Positions 49,029-57,530 of a DNA stretch of 64,000 nt are shown piece by piece. The notes under the pieces are model-generated. The model was not told where the DNA came from, made no database searches, and saw only the letters and a program-made list of their open reading frames with translations. The first letter of the stretch is position 1. Every line of letters begins with the position of its first letter. The DNA comes from JAOADN01 sp046155885. Lineage in GTDB: Bacteria > Pseudomonadota > Alphaproteobacteria > Rhodobacterales > Rhodobacteraceae. The translations under genes and the position numbers were made by a program. Location: assembly GCA_046155885.1 (NCBI GenBank), contig JBJXFU010000013.1, positions 8,954 to 72,953 of the forward strand. The letters run 5' to 3'.

Positions 49029-50656
49029 ACCCGGTCCCGCATGTGCTTACGGTCTGGCTGGAGGAACATTTCCAGCTGCGCCCCCCGGGACGGCGGGTTC
49101 CGGAACGCCATTGGGACAGGTTCCCGTCGCGGCTGAGCCGGAACGCCGACGCGGCGCTGGCGCTCTTCGACCGGGCCAAGGCGCGGGCGACCTTCTTCGC
49201 CGGGGGCTGGGTCGCGTCGCGCCATCCCGAGGTGCTGCGCCGGATAGCCGAGGCCGGCCAGGAAGTGGCCTGCCTGCCGGACCCGCCGTCGTCGCGGCTG
49301 GCGGGCGAGGCGGTCGAGGGAGCGGCGGCGGCCAGGGCGCAGGTCGAGGCGGCGGCGGGGCGCGCGGTCGCCGGCTGCCGGATTTCCGCGCCCGGCGACT
49401 GGGACGGCTGCCGGCTGGCGCTTCGCGATGCGGGCTTCCTTTACGAATGCAGCCTGTCGCGCGGCTCCTTCGGCGAATCCCCGCCGGCGGTGCCCGGCGG
49501 TCTGATGCGGCTGCCGGTTCCCGCGCGCGGCTTCGCCGGGACGGCATGGGCGGTGTCGGGCGGCGCGGCGCTGCGGATGCTTCCCGAGGGGGTGGCCGTG
49601 CGCTGGCTGGCCGACCGGCTGGGCCGGGAAGGCGGCACGGTCTTCGACTTCCGGCTCTGGGAGCTCGATCCCGACACGCCGCGCCTGTCGGTCCTGTCGC
49701 CGGCGCAGGCACTGGCCTGCTACCGGAACCTCGACCGATTCGGGGACCGGCTGGCGAGCCTGCTCGATGCCGGCCGCTTCGTCCCCGCCCGCGCGCATTT
49801 CGGATTGGCCGACGAGGCCGCCTCTGCCACCGGCGTGGCGGTTCCGCAGGTCGCGCCGCGGCGTCCCGCGCCCGAGCGCCCGGATCTGTCCGCCCGACCG
49901 CGCGATCCGCTGACCATCGTCATCCCCTGCTTCAACGAAGAGGCGGGGCTCGCCTACCTCGCGAACGCGCTCGACGGGCTGGATCGCGGGCTGGGGCGGA
50001 GGTACCGGCTTTCCTACGTACTGGTTGACGATGGCAGCACGGACGGAACCTGGGCCGGGATGGACCGGCTTTTCGGGGCGGATCCGCGTTTCCGGCTGAT
50101 CCGCCATGTCCGCAACCGCGGCATCGGGGCCGCCGTGCTGACCGGGATCGCCGCGGCACCGGACGAGGTGGTCGCGGTGATGGACAGCGACTGCAGCTAC
50201 GACCCGGCGCGGCTGGAAGACATGGTTCCCTTGCTCGGCGCCGATGTCGCGCTGGTCACCGCCTCGCCCTATCACGCCGATGGCGGGGTGGAGGGGGTGC
50301 CGGAATGGCGGCTGGTGCTGTCGCGGGGCGCCTCGCGGCTTTACCGGGTGGTGCTGCGCAACAAGCTCGCCACCTACACGAGCTGCTTCCGCGTCTGCCG
50401 GAAAAGCGCGCTGGCGGGCCTGAAGCTGAGGCACGAGGGCTATATCGGGGTGGTCGAGATGCTGGCCCGGCTCGACCTGGCCGGCTGGCGGATCGTCGAG
50501 CATCCGGTGCTGCTGGAAACCCGGTTCTTCGGCAGATCGAAGCTGAAGATACTGCGGGCGATCGCGGGGCACCTGCGGTTTCTGGGAGAGATTTCGCTGG
50601 CGCAGATCAACGGGCGCCGGCGGTTGGTGCGAGTGAGTCGATTGAAAAGTGAGTGA
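49025..50656 (+). CDS. fusion of degenerate polysaccharide deacetylase and GT2 glycosyltransferase
   Basis: 543 residues. Residues 1-260 follow the XrtA-type polysaccharide deacetylase plan: TVWLEEHFQL at the TVDVEDYF place, then ATFFAGGWVASRHPEVLRR. However the metal-binding histidine motif after EVA is replaced by CLPDPPSS (83-90) and the catalytic aspartates are missing, so it is probably inactive. From about 295 a GT2 domain begins: LTIVIPCFNEEAG, VLVDDGSTD (332-340), DSDCSYDP (387-394). Its end resembles polyprenyl-phosphate sugar synthases. ATGA overlap with the epimerase; the aminotransferase starts 3 bases after its stop. Confidence 0.85.
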   Translation: MNPVPHVLTVWLEEHFQLRPPGRRVPERHWDRFPSRLSRNADAALALFDRAKARATFFAGGWVASRHPEVLRRIAEAGQEVACLPDPPSSRLAGEAVEGAAAARAQVEAAAGRAVAGCRISAPGDWDGCRLALRDAGFLYECSLSRGSFGESPPAVPGGLMRLPVPARGFAGTAWAVSGGAALRMLPEGVAVRWLADRLGREGGTVFDFRLWELDPDTPRLSVLSPAQALACYRNLDRFGDRLASLLDAGRFVPARAHFGLADEAASATGVAVPQVAPRRPAPERPDLSARPRDPLTIVIPCFNEEAGLAYLANALDGLDRGLGRRYRLSYVLVDDGSTDGTWAGMDRLFGADPRFRLIRHVRNRGIGAAVLTGIAAAPDEVVAVMDSDCSYDPARLEDMVPLLGADVALVTASPYHADGGVEGVPEWRLVLSRGASRLYRVVLRNKLATYTSCFRVCRKSALAGLKLRHEGYIGVVEMLARLDLAGWRIVEHPVLLETRFFGRSKLKILRAIAGHLRFLGEISLAQINGRRRLVRVSRLKSE

Positions 50657-50659
50657 GAA

Positions 50660-51898
50660 ATGACAACGAAATTGAATGCCGCAGGAACCGGACCGGCGAT
50701 CCCGTCGGATCAGGACGCGAGCGGACGGCAGCTTGGTGAGGAAGAGATCGAGCTGGTCGCGAAGGCCATCCGCAGCGGTACGCTGACCAGCACGAAGGGC
50801 ACCTTCGTGAAGACCTTCCAGCAGGACTTCGCCAAACGGCTCGGTGCCGAGTGGGGCTATGCCTGCGCTTCGGGCACGCATGCGATCCATGCCGCCGTCG
50901 CCGCCGTCGATCCCGCGCCGGGCGACGAGATCGTCACCTCGCCGGTCACCGACATGGGGGCGATCACGCCCATCATCTACCAGACCGCGATCCCGGTCTT
51001 TGCCGACGTGGACCCGGTGACAGGCAACATCACCGCCGAGAGCATCGCGCGGGTACTCGGCCCCAGGACGAAGGCGATCATCGTCACGCATCTTTTCGGC
51101 AATCCGGCCGAGATGGGGCCGATCCTCGAGCTGGCGGCCGCGCGCGGCATCCCGGTGATCGAGGATTGCGCGCAGGCCTACGGGGCAAGCTACAACGGCA
51201 GGCCGGTGGGCACGCTGGGCGCGATCGGCTGCTTCAGCCTGCAGCAGGGCAAGCACATCACCACGGGCGAGGGCGGGGTGGTGGTGTCGGACGACCCGCA
51301 TCTGGCGCGGCGGCTGCGGCTGTTCATCGACAAGGCCTGGGGCTACGGCGACCCCAAGCCCGACCACTACTTCGCGGCGCTGAACGGGCGGATGTCGGAA
51401 TTGCAGGGCGCGGTCGCGGTGGCGCAGCTCGGCAAGCTCGACCATTCCATCGCGCAGCGGCGGAAGATGGGCAAGCGGATGACGCGCGCGATCGAGGGCA
51501 TCGCGGGGATCACGGTCCCGTCCGCGCCGCCGGACGGCCTGCACGGCTTCTGGAAATACGCGCTGTGCGTCGGTGCGGACTTCGGCGGACCCGATGCGCT
51601 AGCGGCCGCGCTGCGGGCCGGAGACATCGCCTCGGCCCCCCGCTACATCCAGAAACCCGCCTTCGACTGCGCGGTGATCCGCGATCAGGAAACCTTCGGC
51701 GGCAGCCGGTTTCCCTTCACCCTCGCGCGGCCCGAGGTCGTGGACTATTCGCCCGCGAAGTATCCGGGCGTCCATGACTTCCTTGCCCATGTTCTGGTGC
51801 TGCCCTGGAACGAGCGCATGACCGAGGTGCATGTCGACCACATCGCCGGCCGGCTGAAGGCCTTTGCGAAAGCGCGGGCGCAGGGGGTGGCGGCATGA
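50660..51898 (+). CDS. DegT family nucleotide-sugar aminotransferase (WbpE-like)
   Basis: 412 residues. Segments YACASGTHAIHAAVAAV, EDCAQAYGASYNG and the PLP lysine in FSLQQGKHITTGEGG identify the family. In this operon, next to an Idh/MocA dehydrogenase and a hexapeptide acetyltransferase, it fits the C3 aminotransfer step of UDP-2,3-diamino sugar synthesis (inference). ATGA overlap with the following gene. Confidence 0.9.
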   Translation: MTTKLNAAGTGPAIPSDQDASGRQLGEEEIELVAKAIRSGTLTSTKGTFVKTFQQDFAKRLGAEWGYACASGTHAIHAAVAAVDPAPGDEIVTSPVTDMGAITPIIYQTAIPVFADVDPVTGNITAESIARVLGPRTKAIIVTHLFGNPAEMGPILELAAARGIPVIEDCAQAYGASYNGRPVGTLGAIGCFSLQQGKHITTGEGGVVVSDDPHLARRLRLFIDKAWGYGDPKPDHYFAALNGRMSELQGAVAVAQLGKLDHSIAQRRKMGKRMTRAIEGIAGITVPSAPPDGLHGFWKYALCVGADFGGPDALAAALRAGDIASAPRYIQKPAFDCAVIRDQETFGGSRFPFTLARPEVVDYSPAKYPGVHDFLAHVLVLPWNERMTEVHVDHIAGRLKAFAKARAQGVAA

Positions 51899-52914
51899 GC
51901 GGGCCCCTGAGACTCGGGCTTGTGGGGGCGGGCGCCATCGCGCGCGCCTATGCGCAGGCCATCGCGGAAACCGACGCGGCGCGTCTGGTCGCGGTCGCCG
52001 ACATGAACGGGATCGCGGCCGCCGCGATGGCCGGGGCGAACGGCGCGGAGGCCTTCGCCTCGCACGAGGCGCTCGCCGCGTCGGGACTCTGCGACGCCGT
52101 CCTGGTCACCACGCCGCCCGTCACCCATGCGGGGATCGTCGTCGATCTGGTGGAACGCGGACTGCCGGTGCTGTGCGAGAAGCCCTTCAGCGTCGATCTC
52201 GCCTCGGCCCGGCGGATGGCCCGCGCGGCCGAGGCGAACGGCGTCCTTCTCTCGATGGCGTCGAAGTTCCGCTTTTCGGACGACGTGATCGCGGCGCGCG
52301 CAATGCTGGCGGCCGGCGAAATCGGCACACCGATGCTGATCGAAAACGTCTTCACCGGCGTGGCGGACATGACGAAACGCTGGAACTCCGATCCGCTGGT
52401 CGCGGGCGGCGGGGTGCTGATCGACAACGGCACCCACAGCGTCGATATCGTGCGCTACCTCCTCGGCCCCATCACCGAGGTGCTGGCCGTGGCGGGCCCC
52501 CGGATGCAGGCCATCGCGGTCGAGGACAGCGTGACGCTCTTCGCGCACACGGCCGGCGGCGCGCAGGCGCAGATCGAAACCTCGTGGAGCTACCACAAGG
52601 ACCGCGCGTCCTTCATCGGCATCCACGGAACGGCCGGAACCATCGAGGTCGGCTGGAAGGGCTCGCGTATCCGTCGCGGCGGCACCCTCTGGGAACCCTT
52701 CGGCACCGGCTACGACAAGGTCGCGTCCTTCCGCCGCCAGATCGAACACTTCGCCGCCACCCTGCGCGGCGAGGACAAGGCGCTGCCGAACCTCGACGAC
52801 GCGCTTGCGTCAGTCGCCGTGATCCAAGCCGCCTACAGGTCGATGACCAATGGCGGCTGGGCGGGGGTCGATCCCCTGGAAGCGCGGCCGCCGCAGCTCG
52901 AGGCGGTGGGATGA
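51895..52914 (+). CDS. Gfo/Idh/MocA family dehydrogenase (WbpB/WlbA-like)
   Basis: 339 residues. NAD fold LGLVGAGAIARAYAQAI, then the family lysine motif VLCEKPFSVDL and the catalytic region GGGVLIDNGTHSVDIVRYLLG. Such enzymes oxidise C3 of UDP-GlcNAc uronic acid in the Wbp/Wlb pathway. It lies between the matching aminotransferase and acetyltransferase. It overlaps both neighbours by four bases. Confidence 0.92.
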   Translation: MSGPLRLGLVGAGAIARAYAQAIAETDAARLVAVADMNGIAAAAMAGANGAEAFASHEALAASGLCDAVLVTTPPVTHAGIVVDLVERGLPVLCEKPFSVDLASARRMARAAEANGVLLSMASKFRFSDDVIAARAMLAAGEIGTPMLIENVFTGVADMTKRWNSDPLVAGGGVLIDNGTHSVDIVRYLLGPITEVLAVAGPRMQAIAVEDSVTLFAHTAGGAQAQIETSWSYHKDRASFIGIHGTAGTIEVGWKGSRIRRGGTLWEPFGTGYDKVASFRRQIEHFAATLRGEDKALPNLDDALASVAVIQAAYRSMTNGGWAGVDPLEARPPQLEAVG

Positions 52915-53549
52915 GTGCCAGGGCAACCGTCCGCATCCACCCGACCGCGCTGGTGGAAAAGGGCGCCGAGATCGGCGAGGGCACCTCGGTCTGGGACAAT
53001 GTCCATATCCGGGGTCCTTCGCGGATCGGGCGCGACTGCATAATAGGCGAGAAGACATATATCGCCTACGGCGTCTCGATCGCCGAAAGGGTGAAGATCA
53101 ACGCCTTCGTCTATATCCCGACGGGGGTAACTATCGAGGCCGGCGTCATGATTTCCGCCGGGACGATCTTCACCAACGACCGCTTCCCGCGCGCGGCGAC
53201 GAACGACCTGTCGGCGCTGAGGGAAAGCGGACCGGACGCGCATACCGAGGAAACGGTGGTGCGCGCGGGCGCCACCATCGGCGCGGGCGCCCGGATCGGG
53301 CCGGGGATCGAGATCGGGGCCTTCGCGATGGTGGGCATGGGCGCGGTGGTGACGCGGCCGGTTCCGCCGCACACGCTGGTCACCGGCAACCCGGCGCGGG
53401 CCGCCGGGCTGGTCTGCCGCTGCGGCGAGCCGGTGTTCCGGGGGGCGCCTGCGGACGCGCCGGAGGGCGATGTCACATGTCCCGCCTGCGCGGCGGCTTA
53501 CGAAATCCAGAAAGGGCGGCTTCTCGACGCCCGGGGGGGTCCGGCGTGA
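52911..53549 (+). CDS. hexapeptide-repeat acetyltransferase with C-terminal zinc-ribbon-like tail (WbpD/WlbB-like)
   Basis: 212 residues. Left-handed beta-helix repeats (IGEGTSVWDNVHI, IGRDCIIGEKTYI, IGAGARIGPGIEIG) with TIFTND and GNPARAAG, the usual end of acyltransferases of the WbpD group. An extra ~45-residue tail carries CRCGEPVF and CPACAAAYE, four cysteines in a C-x-C...C-x2-C arrangement like a small zinc ribbon, which the usual family lacks. N-acetylation of a 3-amino sugar is the likely job. Overlaps with both neighbours. Confidence 0.88.
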   Translation: MSARATVRIHPTALVEKGAEIGEGTSVWDNVHIRGPSRIGRDCIIGEKTYIAYGVSIAERVKINAFVYIPTGVTIEAGVMISAGTIFTNDRFPRAATNDLSALRESGPDAHTEETVVRAGATIGAGARIGPGIEIGAFAMVGMGAVVTRPVPPHTLVTGNPARAAGLVCRCGEPVFRGAPADAPEGDVTCPACAAAYEIQKGRLLDARGGPA

Positions 53550-54889
53550 CCGTGACCGGGCCCGAGACATGGTGCGTGGCCGGAGGGGGCATGCTGGGGC
53601 AGGCGCTGGCGCTGCGCCTGCAGGCGGAAGGCAAGCGGGTGACGCTGATCGAGGCCGCGCCCGACCTCGGCGGGCTTGCCTCGGCCTGGGAGGTGGGCGG
53701 GGTCAGGTGGGACAGGTTCTACCACGTCATCCTGCCCTTCGACCGCAACACCCTTTCGCTTCTGGATGACATCGGTCTCGGCACCGATGTGGTCTGGGCG
53801 AAGTCCCGGACTGGCTTCTATGCCCGGGGCCGCATGTCGCCCCTGAACGGCGCGCTCGACTACCTGCGGCTGCCGGTGCTCGGGCCGGTCGCCAAGGCGC
53901 GGCTCGCCTGGACGCTGATGCGGGCGGCGCGGATCGCCGATGGCGGGCCGCTCAGCCGCCGCCCGGTGGGCGAATGGCTGACCGAACGGTCGGGGCGCGC
54001 CGCCTATGAGCGGCTCTGGAAGCCGCTTCTGCGCGCCAAGCTCGGCGACAACGCCGAACGCGCCTCGGCCGCCTTCATCTGGGCGACGATCCGCAGGCTC
54101 TACCTGGCCCGCGGTTCGGGCGCGAAGACCGAGACGCTGGGCTTTGTCGAAGGCGGCTACGCGCGGGTGCTGGAGGCGCTGGCCGGGCGGCTGCGGCTGA
54201 AGGGGGTCGAGATCGTCTGCGACTGCCCGATCCGGCGCGTCGTGCCGGTCGGCGGCGGCTTCCGGGTCGAGACGGCGAAGGGGCCGATGGCCTTCGACCG
54301 GGTGGTTTCCACCCTGCCTTCGGGGCCGACTGCGGCGCTTTGCGAAACCCTGTCGGCGGATATCCGGTCGCGCCTGGCGGGCGTGCTTTACCAGGGGATC
54401 ATCTGCGCCTCGGTGGTTCTGAACCGGCCGCTCGGCGGCAACTACCTGACCTATCTGACCGACCCCGACCTGCCCTTCACCGCCGTTGTCGAGATGTCAG
54501 CGCTGACAGAAACCGCGCGCACCGGCGGCCATACCCTGGCCTACCTGCCCCGCTACGTCACCCAGGACGACGCCTTCTGGGCGCTTTCGGACGACGAGAT
54601 CCGGGCGCGGTTTGTCGCCGGCCTTCGGCGCATCTTCCCGGACCTGGCGGAAGCGGACATCCGGGCGGTGCGCATCGCCCGGGTGCGGCACGTGATGGCG
54701 GTGCCGACGGTCGGCTACGCCGAGGTGGTGCCGCCGGTGCGCACCAACGTCGCGGGTTTCCACATCGTCAATTCGTCGCAGATCACCGACGGTACGCTGA
54801 ACGTGGACGCGACGCTCGGTGTCATCGACCGGGCGCTGCCCGAGCTGCTGGGCACCCCCCCGGCCGCCATTGTGAGGTCCGCCGCATGA
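53546..54889 (+). CDS. FAD/NAD(P)-dependent amine-oxidase-fold protein (protoporphyrinogen-oxidase-like)
   Basis: 447 residues from GTG 53546 overlapping the previous stop. Dinucleotide fold VAGGGMLGQALALRLQAEGK then VTLIEAAPDLGGLASAW, and WDRFYHVILPFD. Such proteins in glycan operons resemble UDP-galactopyranose-mutase-like or PPOX-like flavoenzymes of unknown reaction. Stop overlaps the next start (ATGA). Sugar or lipid carrier oxidation is possible. Confidence 0.82.
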   Translation: MTVTGPETWCVAGGGMLGQALALRLQAEGKRVTLIEAAPDLGGLASAWEVGGVRWDRFYHVILPFDRNTLSLLDDIGLGTDVVWAKSRTGFYARGRMSPLNGALDYLRLPVLGPVAKARLAWTLMRAARIADGGPLSRRPVGEWLTERSGRAAYERLWKPLLRAKLGDNAERASAAFIWATIRRLYLARGSGAKTETLGFVEGGYARVLEALAGRLRLKGVEIVCDCPIRRVVPVGGGFRVETAKGPMAFDRVVSTLPSGPTAALCETLSADIRSRLAGVLYQGIICASVVLNRPLGGNYLTYLTDPDLPFTAVVEMSALTETARTGGHTLAYLPRYVTQDDAFWALSDDEIRARFVAGLRRIFPDLAEADIRAVRIARVRHVMAVPTVGYAEVVPPVRTNVAGFHIVNSSQITDGTLNVDATLGVIDRALPELLGTPPAAIVRSAA

Positions 54890-55890
54890 CCGCCCGCTAC
54901 GCCAGCCTGTCGCTCGACCTCGACAACCTGTGGTCCTACATGAAGACCCACGGCGACCCGGGGTGGGAGGCGTATCCCAGCTACCTCGATCTGGTGGTGC
55001 CGCGCTTCCTGGCGCTTCTGGACGAATTCGGGCTGAAGATCACCGTCTTCGTCGTCGGACAGGACGCGGCGCTGTCGGCCAACCATGCGGCACTGCGCGC
55101 CATCGCCGGGGCGGGGCACGAGATCGGCAACCATTCGTTCCGGCACGAACCCTGGCTTCACCTTTATTCCGAAGCCGAGATCGCGGCCGAGATCGAACGC
55201 GCAGAAACCGCGATCGCCGGGGCGACCGGACAGACGCCGCGCGGGTTCCGGGGGCCGGGCTACAGCCTGTCGGAGAACGTGCTGAAGGTGCTGCACGGCC
55301 GGGGCTACGCCTATGACTGCTCGACCTTCCCGACTTCGGTCGGGCCGCTGGCGCGGGCCTACTACTTCCTGCGCGCGCGGCTTGACGCGGGGCAGAAGGA
55401 GAAGCGCAAGGCGCTTTTCGGCGGGCTTCGCGACGGATTCCGGCCGCTGCGCCCCTATGCCTGGGCGCTTCCCGGCGGGTCGCTGCCCGAGATTCCGGTG
55501 ACGACCATGCCGCTGACCCGGCTGCCGATCCATTTCAGCTACCTGCACTGGATGGCCGGGATCGCCGAGCCGCTGGCGGGGCTCTGGTTCCGCGCGGCGC
55601 TGCGCCTGTGCGACGCGACCGGGGTTGCGCCGTCGCTGCTGCTGCATCCGCTCGACTTTCTTGGACGGGACGATGTGGCGGGCCTGTCGTTCTTCCCGGG
55701 GATGAACCAGACGGCGGCTGAAAAGATGGGCCGGATGCGCCACCTTCTGGGCATCCTTGCCGGGCCCTACACGGTCCTGACGATGCAGGCGCATGCCGAC
55801 CGGGTGGCAACGCCGTCGCTGCGCCGCCGGATGCCGGACTTCGACGCGCTTTCCCCCGCCCCCGCCGTCGCCATCCGGCCCGGCCTGTGA
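54886..55890 (+). CDS. polysaccharide deacetylase
   Basis: 334 residues. Catalytic aspartates in SLDLDN (9-14), histidine pair HSFRHEP (83-89), and RGPGYS as the groove motif, so this copy looks active, unlike the domain at 49025. No signal peptide. A final LLLHPLDFLG provides the late histidine. It could deacetylate an amino sugar on the lipid-linked glycan. Overlaps the next gene by one to four bases. Confidence 0.9.
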   Translation: MTARYASLSLDLDNLWSYMKTHGDPGWEAYPSYLDLVVPRFLALLDEFGLKITVFVVGQDAALSANHAALRAIAGAGHEIGNHSFRHEPWLHLYSEAEIAAEIERAETAIAGATGQTPRGFRGPGYSLSENVLKVLHGRGYAYDCSTFPTSVGPLARAYYFLRARLDAGQKEKRKALFGGLRDGFRPLRPYAWALPGGSLPEIPVTTMPLTRLPIHFSYLHWMAGIAEPLAGLWFRAALRLCDATGVAPSLLLHPLDFLGRDDVAGLSFFPGMNQTAAEKMGRMRHLLGILAGPYTVLTMQAHADRVATPSLRRRMPDFDALSPAPAVAIRPGL

Positions 55891-57530
55891 TGCAGCTCCC
55901 CGGCGATGTCATACGGCCCCAGCTGAAGGACGCGATCACGGATCGGGGACTTCGGGTGGGGGCCTTTCTGGGGCTCACGGCTTTCTACCTGCTGACCGCG
56001 CCGGCCAACCACGCGATCAGCATCGACCCCTATTTCTACGCGCCGATGATCACCAAAGAGCCGCTGGACGCCGTGCCGCATCCGCGGCTGATGCTGTGGA
56101 TTTTCGCGATGCAGGCGCTCTGGCAGGGCGCGTCGCTGGTCGTCTCCGACCCCGACCCCTTCGTGCTGATCGGCGCGCTCAATGCCGTTCTGACGTCACT
56201 TGCCGTCCTGCTTCTGGAACGCATCCTGCGCCAGGATCTCGGCTTGGATTCCCGTGCCGCCTGGCTGACCGCGCTTCTCTTCGGGGCCTGCTACGGCGTC
56301 TGGCGTTACGCCACCGAGATCGAGGTCTATGCGGCGGCGTCGCTCCTTTCGCTCTGGGTGGTCCGGCGCACCTTCGCCCTTGACCGCGGCGGGCCGCAGG
56401 GCGGGCTTGGCCCGGTCCTGGGGCTCGCGGCCCTGGGCGGGTTCGCCGCCCTGATGTATCAGCCGCTGGCTATCCTCCCGGGGGCGGCGGTTCCGGTCTG
56501 CCTCGCCCTTCGTGGCCGTTTGCGGCAGCTTCCGGTGTATCTCGCCCTGTTCGGCGCGATCGTGCTGACCGGCTTCTCCATCGGGGCGTGGTTCGGCGAT
56601 CCTCAGGGAACGGCGGCCGTTGATTTCGTCCTGCATACCAGGGAACTTCACCCGGGCGTTCCCGGCCTGAAATCCGCCGTCAGCGTCCTTTACGGGCTGG
56701 GATCGGACCTGCTTTCCGCCAACTGGGTTTTCGGTTTCGAGCGCCTCCAGACGCTCTTCCGGCAGGCCTCTCCCGGAAACATCATCGACGAGGAAACCTA
56801 CGCGGCGCTGAGGGCGGGGTGGCTGGTCTGGGTCCCGGCGCTGACGCTTCCCGCGATCGCGGTCGTGGCCATTGCCCTGGTTCGCGCGGGCGCGGGCCGG
56901 CGGCCACGCTTCAGCGCCCACGTCGCGGTGGTGGCCGTGTGGTTCCTGTTGCACGGCGCAATGATGACGGTCCTGTCCCCGGCCGGGTTCGAGGGGTGGA
57001 TTCTGGCCGTGGTCCCGCTGTCCGTCCTGGCCGGGGTCTTCCTGGTGGGGCCGGCGGTCGCGGCCGGAGGGGCGGTCTGGGCCCGCCTTCTTGTCATCCT
57101 GTTCGTCGTCCACAACGGGCTGGCGGGGATCGCGGTCCAGTTCAGCCCGTCGGGAGATTACTTCCTTGCGCGGTCTGCCGGCATCCTCGAAAGCGCCGGC
57201 GCGGGCGACCTGATCGCGATGGCGGGGAACTGGAAGCTGCAGCGCTATCTTCTCTACAAGTCGCCGGCGCAGGTGGTCATGGCCTCTGAAATTGGCGTCG
57301 GCCCGACCCGGCAGGCCATCGAGCGCACGCTGTCAGGCGGCGGGCGCGTCTTTCTTCTCGACGACATGGCCGAACCGCCCAGTCCGGTCGTGCTGCGGGA
57401 CCGGGCGCTGGCCGACGGGATTGTCGCCCTGGCGGCTGAGTACACCCCCGGCGCGACACGGTTCCCGACCGGGGACGCGGGCTGGGCCTATCGGCTGGGC
57501 CCGCCCGTGGCGGACGGCCCGGATGACTAG
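55890..57530 (+). CDS. multi-spanning membrane protein, GT-C-like glycosyltransferase candidate
   Basis: 546 residues from ATG 55890 (GTG 55887 also possible). About ten hydrophobic helices; the first loop holds SIDPYFYAPMI with an acidic residue in the place where GT-C enzymes (ArnT/PMT type) have their catalytic Asp. After the last helix a soluble C-terminal domain of ~120 residues follows. GT-C proteins use polyprenyl-phosphate sugars on the outer face. No named family is recognised. Confidence 0.7.
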   Translation: MQLPGDVIRPQLKDAITDRGLRVGAFLGLTAFYLLTAPANHAISIDPYFYAPMITKEPLDAVPHPRLMLWIFAMQALWQGASLVVSDPDPFVLIGALNAVLTSLAVLLLERILRQDLGLDSRAAWLTALLFGACYGVWRYATEIEVYAAASLLSLWVVRRTFALDRGGPQGGLGPVLGLAALGGFAALMYQPLAILPGAAVPVCLALRGRLRQLPVYLALFGAIVLTGFSIGAWFGDPQGTAAVDFVLHTRELHPGVPGLKSAVSVLYGLGSDLLSANWVFGFERLQTLFRQASPGNIIDEETYAALRAGWLVWVPALTLPAIAVVAIALVRAGAGRRPRFSAHVAVVAVWFLLHGAMMTVLSPAGFEGWILAVVPLSVLAGVFLVGPAVAAGGAVWARLLVILFVVHNGLAGIAVQFSPSGDYFLARSAGILESAGAGDLIAMAGNWKLQRYLLYKSPAQVVMASEIGVGPTRQAIERTLSGGGRVFLLDDMAEPPSPVVLRDRALADGIVALAAEYTPGATRFPTGDAGWAYRLGPPVADGPDD

